Positions 56,619 through 64,000 of a DNA stretch of 64,000 nt are shown piece by piece; the first letter of the stretch is position 1, and each line of letters opens with the position of its first letter. Source of the stretch: Isochrysis galbana (Eukaryota > Haptophyta > Isochrysidales > Isochrysidaceae); contig CM030931.1 of the NCBI GenBank assembly GCA_018136815.1, positions 6,716,399-6,780,398 of the forward strand, read 5' to 3'. Under the pieces are notes generated by a model. The model saw only the letters and a program-made list of their open reading frames with translations. It ran no database searches and had not been told where the DNA came from. Both the position numbers and the translations under genes were made by a program.

Positions 56619-58352
56619 TTAAGTGCCCAGTGGGTTATATTCCCTGTTCTGAGATTCAGGCCTAAGGCGAATCTCAGGGATGAGATCGGCGACAAGGTCG
56701 GCAGCAAGTTCCGACACTAGGTCGGAAGCCAGATCAGAGCTCAGGTCGTTTGCCAATTGGGGCGAGAGCGGCAATCTCCCACGGGCGACTGCGAGTGCGA
56801 GATCCCGATAACCGCCCATTTCGTGTGTGAGCCTATCGAAGGCCGTCAGCATGACTTCACCGCCATTACCATCTCTGGTGCACGGAAGTCGCATTGGTAG
56901 AACACAATCGTTGGATTCGATTGAACCCGCATTTGTCGGCGGCTCAATCGGCTCGCATTGCTGCGATCTTGGTCCCCTATCTGCACTGTCGTTCATCCTA
57001 GAGGGATGCTGAAGAACCTCTTGCGCAGGTTGCGGTCTGCTTTGTATTACATCAAACAAGTGATGGATTCTGTGGGGAAAGTTCTGAAGAGTCTCATAAC
57101 TCGTGGGCTGCTCCAATCCCGGCCTAGCTGCTGACGAGGAAGCTCCGAGTGCTCGCAGAAATGGTTCTGCGAGTAAATCTACCGGCATTGCGGCAGCAGA
57201 GTGGGCAGGTAGAGCTGACGCGACACGATACCTTTCCTTTTCCATTGAGGATGTAGGAATAGCAAGTAGTCCGGACGGCGTGTCCTCCCTCATACATGGA
57301 GGATGGCCACCCGCGATTGGCAGGCTCCCACAGCTTGACCTGACGCTCGGGGATGAACACGAACAGGCTGGTGCTCTCTCTGCTATTAGAATGGTAGGTA
57401 TGCCTCCGATGGCATGTGTGATCGGAATGCCCAGTACAGTAATCAACGGCTTCCGTGGACTCGTTTGGGGCACGCGCGCTGGAAATTGATGCCCACACTG
57501 CATCGAAGGAGGAGTGGTCTGGTTGGGAGCTGTCGATGTTTCGTAGGGAACGCTCTTGCCTTCACGGCGATTGTGTTCAGGATGTAGAAAACTTGATGCA
57601 GGGCTGTGAGGCTGCTTCATGGCTTTGTGAGGTGAGGCCGTGAGCAACGATGTTGATGGGTTGTTGAGCATTGTTGGGCCACAAGCATTCAAGGAGGAGC
57701 GCATTCCTGAAGGTGGAGTAGTACAGTTATGTTGCGAGCCTCCAAGTAGGCGTCCAAACGATGCAGCCTTGGCAAGCACTGACAACGACTCAGATGTCTT
57801 GCTGCGCATTGGTGTCCGTTCTCTGGATACTGTAGGTGACAGGACAATCTCGCTCTGTCTGCCGGTGCAAGTGTTTGCTTGGGAGGAGACAGGTTGGAAC
57901 CCCAGTTCCGGCTCCCGACGATGTTCTTCCTGATTCAGCAGCGCACTGACTTCCCCGCGTGACGTCGAGAAGAGCATATCTGCAGGCAGGGCATCTGTGC
58001 TAGTCTTTTCACGTGGCGTGACAGCTTTATATTGAGGAATGGTGGCGGCAGCGATAGCCGTTGCTATTTCAGCTTGTGAGGAGAGTGGCACAGACGAGCA
58101 AATCGTCGTCGACGAGGTTGGACTACACGGGGCATTTGCATTTGCCTTCCGATGCCGTTGCCGGCGATTCTGGAACCAGATTGCCACCTGCCTCTGGCTT
58201 ACGTGCATGAGGCCTGCAAGTCGACGGTGGACGCCGTGCGATGGGAAGTGATCAAGGTTGAAGACTGCCTCAAGAAGCGCGAGCTCAGTGGGCCTGACGC
58301 TCCAGCGAGGAGGGCTCGGGACGGATGAGGTCGCAGCCGTGGCTCTGGGCAT
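56619..58352 (-). CDS. Homeodomain transcription factor
   Basis: Intronless frame of 577 aa from the ATG at 58,352. The homeodomain spans about residues 12-71; helix 3 reads VSQRQVAIWFQNRRQRHRK with W59, F60, N62 and R64, the DNA-contact residues. Helices 1-2 are LALLEAVFNLDHFPS and GVHRRLAGLMH. The start is close to the domain, so a few N-terminal residues may be missing. The middle is Ser/Pro/Thr-rich and probably disordered. The C terminus has a run of LxxDL-type repeats (about 530-560, LANDLSSDLASDLVSEL). Subfamily (TALE or not) cannot be set: no three-residue loop insertion is evident. It should bind AT-rich sites in the nucleus. Confidence 0.88.
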   Translation of the reverse strand: MPRATAATSSVPSPPRWSVRPTELALLEAVFNLDHFPSHGVHRRLAGLMHVSQRQVAIWFQNRRQRHRKANANAPCSPTSSTTICSSVPLSSQAEIATAIAAATIPQYKAVTPREKTSTDALPADMLFSTSRGEVSALLNQEEHRREPELGFQPVSSQANTCTGRQSEIVLSPTVSRERTPMRSKTSESLSVLAKAASFGRLLGGSQHNCTTPPSGMRSSLNACGPTMLNNPSTSLLTASPHKAMKQPHSPASSFLHPEHNRREGKSVPYETSTAPNQTTPPSMQCGHQFPARVPQTSPRKPLITVLGIPITHAIGGIPTILIAERAPACSCSSPSVRSSCGSLPIAGGHPPCMREDTPSGLLAIPTSSMEKERYRVASALPAHSAAAMPVDLLAEPFLRALGASSSAARPGLEQPTSYETLQNFPHRIHHLFDVIQSRPQPAQEVLQHPSRMNDSADRGPRSQQCEPIEPPTNAGSIESNDCVLPMRLPCTRDGNGGEVMLTAFDRLTHEMGGYRDLALAVARGRLPLSPQLANDLSSDLASDLVSELAADLVADLIPEIRLRPESQNREYNPLGT

Positions 58353-59289
58353 CCCACTGCCCAGCTCAGATGGGACGCGGAGGTGACGGGAGGAAGAGAG
58401 AAAGAGCGGGTGAGGAGGGGGGACGGGCTACGGGACGGGACGGGAGAGCGAGAGGGACGGGACGGGGGGGGGGGGGGGGGGGCAGCTGGCAAAAAAGCCT
58501 CCCCCCCCCGGTCCCGTGGAGATGGAGAGAGAGAGAGAGAAGAGTGAGGGAGAGAGAGAGAGAGAGGGAGAGGGAGAGAGAGAGAGAGAGAGGGAGAGGG
58601 AGAGAGAGAGAGAGAGAGGGAGAGGGAGAGAAGAGGAAGAGGAAGACACGGGAGAAGAAAGAGAGTATCTCTTCCTCTTGAAGTTAAGGCGGAAGGACGG
58701 AAAGGAAGGATCGGAAGGGGATAGAGTCTACATAGGAAGGAACGAGACTACCTAGGGTAGGAGTTTCGGATGGGAACTCTCGATCCCTTCACCATCATCT
58801 TCTTCGGTGGGATCAGGATGTTGATGGACTTCTTCTTGTGATCATTCCGACTCTTCTCCGAGCTGAGATCCCCTTCCTTCCGCCGTGGTCGTGATCTGGG
58901 CGCGTCGCCGCTGGTCCCGCATCAAAAGGTGGACGTAGTTCTAATCGTTCAGTACTTCAGTGGTGCTGCATCGATCGATCGAACCATGCATGCCACGTTA
59001 AGGTGGGGGTGGCGCCGAAGGGGGGGAGCGAGGCGGGCGACGGGAAGTGCGCTTCCGACTGGTTCATTGGGCCTGTGAGCGCCCTCGCGAGTCCCCCGGG
59101 CGCGGATATGCGCTGAACGGCGAAAATGAGCTGTAGGGGATGCATGCCCTGTGCCTCACACGCGCACAGTCGACGACCGCGCCACCGCGCGATGCGGGTG
59201 TGTGGTTGCTTTGGCGCATTCCTGCTGGGCCTCGTGGAGGAATGGGAAAGGTTTGGGGGCGAATAGGGTCGGGCGCAAGGGGAATGGGC
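58353..59289. other. Homeodomain upstream region, GA simple repeats
   Basis: G run at 58,465-58,482, then GAGAGA and GAGGGA tandem repeats to about 58,640. Open frames here on both strands are simple-repeat artefacts. 58,957-59,289 lies beside the gap and could hold a further exon of the receptor gene, but no TIR motif is visible in it. Confidence 0.45.
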
Positions 59290-59389
59290 NNNNNNNNNNN
59301 NNNNNNNNNNNNNNNNNNNNNNNNNNNNNNNNNNNNNNNNNNNNNNNNNNNNNNNNNNNNNNNNNNNNNNNNNNNNNNNNNNNNNNNNN
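59290..59389. other. Assembly gap (100 N) inside the receptor gene
   Basis: One hundred N; it cuts the TIR-like domain of the minus-strand receptor after about 23 residues. Confidence 0.99.
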
Positions 59390-61986
59390 CGCCGCTTGAT
59401 GACGCCACATTGGTCTTGGCCGGAGAACCAGCAGTGCGATAGAAAGAGGTGAAAGCGCTTTCCCCTTGGGAGGAGCGGTCGAGGCACAGAGCCATCCTCG
59501 ACCAGGCGCAGCGGCTCCCGCAGCTGCATCCATTGTCGGAAGCTCGAGTAGTACACGAACACGAGAACCGCCACAATGATCAGCAAGATGAACAGCGCCG
59601 TGCCCGAAACCGAGAAGATGAGGGCATAGCGCGGGCCCTCAAGTACGCAAACATCTGGGGCGCAAAGCAAGCACGCGCTGCCAAACGCAATCTCGTACGC
59701 AGACGACGGGCATTCGCTCGAGGCAGGCGACGGGTGCACGAAGGCCTTGACCGCGCGAGAAGTTGGGAAGATGGTCAGTGGTAGGCCGCCAGCGGTTCCA
59801 TTCGATGGCGCCGTAACCTGGAATTATGAGAGGGGGTTGGCACATAGCCAGGTGGCGGCTCTCATAACAGTGGCGCTCGCGAGCATCCTGTGGGCGAACA
59901 GGCGGCCGGCCGGAGTAGGCCGCCTCGGCCAAGCATGTGGGGAAGCTGTGCTAGGCACCTGCATCGTTGATGGTTCACGCCCGTTGTTCTGTCCGAAGGC
60001 ATCGAACGACATTGGGCCGTAGAAGGTATTCCCAACCTTGGTGCCTGAAGCTAGAAAGTAGCGGAGGAGCTCGTAGTTGAGCTCGTCACCCAGCGGGCGA
60101 GAGTTCTCCGTAAGGGGGCGGAAGCGAAAGACCTGCGGTAGACGCGCCGCCGGCTGAGAACGAGAGTGCTAATGAGGGCCGTGGCAGAGGAAGCGGCCAG
60201 GAAGCGGCCAATGGGCCCGTGCGATGCTCCCCAACGCCACGAAGCACGATTCGCACTCGGCGGCTTCCCTCACCTGCTGGAATGCTTGCGCAAGCAGCGA
60301 CGGAATGACGGCGGCATCGGGGAAGTCAACGAACGACTCCGAGGCCGTCGCCATCAACCCGGACTCATACCGTAGCCACCGGTAAGTGCGGCCACCGAGG
60401 AGCGAGTCGGGAAAAGCGTCGAGGGCCTCGGCTATGGGATCGAATTGAGAAGCGCCCACAACATGCGCGCAGGCGGCGCCCTCGCCCACACAATCGCCGG
60501 ACCACGATGCACCCTGTGAGGCGCGTGGTGTGCGCAAGCCGCACTAGAGCGCCGGAAGAGGGGCATTCGGACCAGCCACCCAAACTGCAGAGAGCACGCG
60601 GATGCCGGCGCGGCGGCGCGGTGAACAAGGGCCAAGGGTGCTCACCTGGAACCAAATAGCCTTGAAAGCGTGCGTCTCGGAGTGTTGACTGGTTGCTGTG
60701 CCTGGACGACGTGCGGAGAGGCGTGCATTAGCTGCTATCCACTCGGGCTGTCGCATGATGGCGACGAGCAAGTCTGGCTTGGCGGCGATGGCTGCGTCGA
60801 GGGACTCATTCAAAACTCTTGGGTCGAAGGCGGTCCCGTCTGCCCGTGTCAGCACACGGTGCTGCACAGAATATCTCCTCGCCCGAGCAGCCGCCACGGT
60901 GGACCTGCCGAGGTCGGTGAAGAAGTAGTTACCGTAGTCCTCGTAGATGACAAACGCGCTACGTACGCCCGCCAGCCACCATTGGAGCAGTGCAGGTTCC
61001 GAGTAATTGTCTGAGTTGAGATGTACGGAGAAGAAGTATGGCTGGTTGAGGCCGAACATTGTGCGCACTCGGCGGGGACCCCTTCCAGTAATGAAAATGC
61101 GGCCCGTCTCGTTGGCGACAAGGCCCTGCGAGCGAGGGAATGGGTAGGTGAGTGAGCTCCGGCACGTGCAAGGCAGGCCCGTGAAACCGGCTGCTGCGAT
61201 GGCTGTGCACGCGCTGGCCATACGGGGTGCAACGCTCGGGGCAAGCCACACCTGGAGCGCAATCTCCACGTCGGGGCAGCCCTGTGCCATCCCGACGACC
61301 ACATCGCAGCTGTTCGTGAAGACGTTCCGGGACAGATTGCGGCCGACCGCTTCCCACTGCCCGTAGGGGTAGATCGTGTACCTGTAATCGAAGCGCACAT
61401 ACCGCGGCGAGAGGGGGAACCCCCCTTCGACAGCAAAGCCTCTGCCGTCGTTGAGCGCGTTGATTGCTTCCACCATCGCTTGCACTTGGAGGTGGGTGGC
61501 GGAGTTGCCGCATGGCGTGGACGCGCCGGTAGGCGGGCCGCTGTGCACCTCAACCAGCGAAGCGTCCGTCTGCGAGAAGACGGAGCAAAGCCGGATGCGG
61601 CCGGCGAAAGACTCAAAGTCTCTGGCAAAGTGCTTGCTCGCGGCCTCATCAGCGCCGCACGCCTGGTACGAGTAGTAGAGTCCTGGATTGACGAGCGAGG
61701 GCTCGATTGCACTCCCATTGCATGTGGAGGGCTCAACATAGCACCAGGGGAGCTCGCACCACGTGGGGAACGCGAGTCCATCACACCTGGGCGGCCGGCG
61801 CGAGTCGTGGGGCGCGCAATGACCCATGCCGTAGTCAGCACCGTAATCGTGCACCTCGCCTGCAACCGTCATCTTGCCCGTGTACCCAGGCGGTGCGTGG
61901 GCCAAGCACTGGCACCCGTTGACGGATGGGAGAGCGACGAGCAGGCCAAAAGCGAGGGCGCGAGCGCCCCAGCTCGCGCGAGGCAT
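59390..61986 (-). CDS. Receptor: periplasmic-binding-type ectodomain, one TM, TIR-like domain (3'-incomplete)
   Basis: Exons on the minus strand: 61,986-60,646, 60,513-60,274, 60,132-59,959 and 59,817 to the gap, all GT-AG phase 0. The signal peptide is MPRASWGARALAFGLLVALP. A Cys-rich module follows (FPTWCELPWCYVEPSTC, YYSYQACG). Then comes a long type I periplasmic-binding-like ligand domain (GGFPLSPRYVRFDYRYTIYP; CDVVVGMAQGCPDVEIALQV; YGPMSFDAFGQNNGR), one membrane span (ALIFSVSGTALFILLIIVAV) and a cytoplasmic start RFHLFLSHCWFSGQDQCGVI, a TIR-like strand with the LSH..W.SGQDQ form seen in protist receptors. It likely binds a small molecule outside the cell and signals through the TIR-like fold. 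The rest is lost in the gap. Confidence 0.82.
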
Positions 61987-62788
61987 GACAGCTGCCACTC
62001 GGCGCCGCTGGATCAAGAGCTCTGGTGGCTCTGCAAGAGCTCTGATGGCTCTTCCACCCGGGTCGCGAGGCAGCAGAGCGTGTGGGCTGTGCCTCTTCCC
62101 TTCCCCTCTCCCCGCCCCTTTCACGGGGCAGCGCAACGTCGACTGTCCGCGCCTGACCGGGCCTCAGCTGATTCAGGGGCGTGTCCGCACGGGCCGGAAG
62201 GCAGGAGAGGGGAGAGAGAGAGAGAAGGTGGAGAGAGAAGGGAGAGGGGGAGAGAAGCGCCCTCCAAGAGGAGAGAGAAGAAAGAGAGAGCAAGCGCGAG
62301 CAGTGGGAGGACCCATCGCCTGGCTGGTATGCCAGCAAGTAAGGAAGAGAGAGAGAGGGAGGGAGGGAAGAGAGAGGGAGGGAAGAGAGTGAGAAACGAG
62401 GAAAGGGGAGGGAGGGAGAGGAAGCAGGAGAGGAAAGAGGGGCGGGGGGCGGGGAGACGAGAGAGTCTCGAAGAAGAGAGATCGTAAGGATCAGCAGAGC
62501 CTTTGGGACAATGACAATGGCTATTTCTGTACTCGTACGTAGAGCAGGGGAGTATTCGCACGCCGTCTCCTACTCCTATTTACTCCTCTATGGCTGGACG
62601 CTCGCTTGCTCCCGCCACTTCCGCTCCGTCCGGGAAGGTGTGAAGAATTGCCCAATTAGTCCACCAGGTGGAACGAGGAGGAAACTATTCGTAGTGCATA
62701 TGGGTATACAACCTTATGATATTCTTACAACACACAACACTCGCGGCGCATAGAACGACTACTTACTACTTACACGCAGCATACTTCC
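61987..62788. other. Receptor upstream region and purine-rich repeats
   Basis: 62,205-62,470 is GA-rich simple sequence; frames in it are artefacts. 62,480-62,788 has no gene. Confidence 0.45.
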
Positions 62789-62995
62789 TACACCCCCACT
62801 CCCCCGGCCCTTCTCCCCCCGCCATCCGCCATCCGGCGGCTCCCCCCGTGCACTACTAGGGGGATTGGGTTAGGTTGAAGAGCTTAGATTGTAGATTGTC
62901 CGGTGGCCCGCCCCCCCCCCCCTACCCGGTGATCCGTTTCCCATCCCCCCTCCTGCACCTACCGGGCTGGGGGCGGCCTCAGACCCATAAAACTA
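62789..62995 (+). repeat. Dispersed short repeat family B, copy 3
   Basis: Shares CACCCCCACTCCCCCGGCCC, GTGCACTACTAGGGGGAT, CTTAGATTGTAGATTGTCCG, GTGGCCCGCCCC and CTACCGGGCTGG with the copies at 18.4 and 55.4 kb. It lacks the CCTGTAAACAGG end. Confidence 0.65.
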
Positions 62996-64000
62996 CTACC
63001 TATGGCTATGGACTATGGATATTTGATAGCTCAAATCTCAAATCCGTCTGTCCCAGCACTTTTGACGGAACGCGATGGAACGGCACGACCTTCGACCTAC
63101 GACCTACGACCTATGAGGTCGTGTGGCATTGTGGCGATGTCGCGATACGCACGAGGAACGAGGCAGCCAACGAACAACGAAAACGAAAACGAAAACGAAA
63201 TCAGAGAAGCAGGCAGACACAGAGCAACACCAAGGCCAAGGCGTAGAGGCGCAATCCTATGTGAAACACAGTCAAACTTAGAAATAAAACAGCAAAAGCA
63301 GTATGTTTTTTGCCGTCGGAAAAAACAGAGAAAAACAGTGTGAAAAATAGATGTGCGGAGTAGGGGGCCGCCCGAAATAAAACAGCGAAAAACATATGTT
63401 TTGGGCCACCGAAAAAAAGCACTGTTCATGTGTTTCACATGTAGGGGCGCATGGCGCAGTGCAGAGTTTGGGATGGGGAGCATCCACCGACCGGCCGGCA
63501 CTCTGCAGGATTGCACTCGAGTAATTTTACTCTACAGATGGCATCTGCTCGCCTTTTTCTTGTACTCTGCAGGACTGCACTCGAGTATTCGGTTGGGGGG
63601 TTGTCTCAACCGATCAAACGACCCGTCCGTCCGTCCGCCAAGCCAACGCGACCAACGGGCCAACGAGCCCCTCGTCCGGCTCTTCCGTGGCTCTGCGTCT
63701 AATTATGGCTCCCTCTCCTTCGCTGAGCCGCGCCGTCCCCGCGCGAGAGGGAGTTGGGGGGGGGGAAGGGGGAGGACAGGGGAAGAAGGCAGAGGCAGAG
63801 GAATACAGGGAGGCAGGGAGGGAGGCAGAGACACGGAGGGGCAGTCGGAGGAAGGGGGAAGGAAGGGGAAGGCGGGGGGGGGGGGGGGGGGGGGTTCGGC
63901 TGGGCAGGGAGGAGAGGGAGGGCGAGCGGGAGTATTGGTCAGAGAGTCGCACTGGGAAGGCCACCGGGCGGCGGCGTGACGATGCACTCGGCAGTCCGCA
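62996..64000. other. Intergenic with short direct repeats
   Basis: No gene is supported. GAAATAAAACAGC followed by TATGTTTT recurs at about 63,278 and 63,374. ACTCTGCAGGA(T/C)TGCACTCG plus AGTA recurs at about 63,500 and 63,565. CGACCTA repeats at 63,090-63,112. From 63,740 the sequence is G-rich and simple. Confidence 0.5.

Noticed and set aside
58420..58700. GA-repeat frames upstream of the homeodomain gene
   Set aside because: Pure microsatellite translation with no start context or domain.

Overview
The window looks like nuclear DNA of a GC-rich unicellular eukaryote, most likely an alga; I lean to a haptophyte or similar lineage, but that is inference. Reasons: genes split by short GT-AG introns (about 85-240 nt), eukaryote-only proteins (RagC/D GTPase, COG6, MYCBP, a homeodomain factor, a 7TM-PIP kinase), protist-style receptors with TIR-like tails, and dense non-LTR and LTR retrotransposons. 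Two 100-N assembly gaps lie at 34,190-34,289 and 59,290-59,389.

Layout. 1-3.8 kb: internally deleted LINE. 4.35-7.5 kb: GPCR-PIPK gene. 8.0-13.5 kb: a 5' LINE piece, an AT-rich hairpin cluster, a short repeat and a doubly truncated LINE RT. 14.2-16.9 kb: an acidic nuclear-type protein divergent from a four-exon RagC/D gene. 17-19.2 kb: mosaic of short repeats and a foldback. 19.5-20.1 kb: three-exon MYCBP/AMY-1. 21.6-32.2 kb: a Ty3-type retroelement with Gag, a single in-frame UAG, then a polyprotein holding a phage-like cytosine methyltransferase, protease, RT and RNase H but no integrase. 35-36 kb: a 1.0 kb terminal-inverted-repeat element. 36.4-38.8 kb: COG6. 39.6-42.6 kb: an unusual island with an ORF broken by a small LINE insertion, a GNAT acetyltransferase, a charged coiled-coil protein and a CRESS-DNA-type Rep helicase remnant, with shared motifs between the genes. 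42.6-46.5 kb: a secreted-type GDPH-domain protein and a CW zinc-finger protein. 47.8-53.7 kb: a TPR-GT61-DUF3431 fusion and a SpoU RNA methyltransferase. 54 kb: UPF1-like helicase pseudogene. 56.6-58.4 kb: homeodomain protein. 59.4-62.0 kb: receptor with a periplasmic-binding-type ectodomain, one membrane span and a TIR-like domain cut by a gap. The rest is repeats and simple sequence.

The cellular genes do not form one pathway. Two signalling receptors (7TM-PIPK and PBP-TIR), the TORC1-linked Rag GTPase, Golgi genes (COG6, GT61) and nuclear regulators (homeodomain, CW) sit as ordinary housekeeping or regulatory loci between mobile elements. The most unusual content is the methyltransferase-carrying retroelement, the Rep/GNAT island, the two receptors, and a family of repeats that start with a hairpin whose stem sequence changes but whose pairing is kept.
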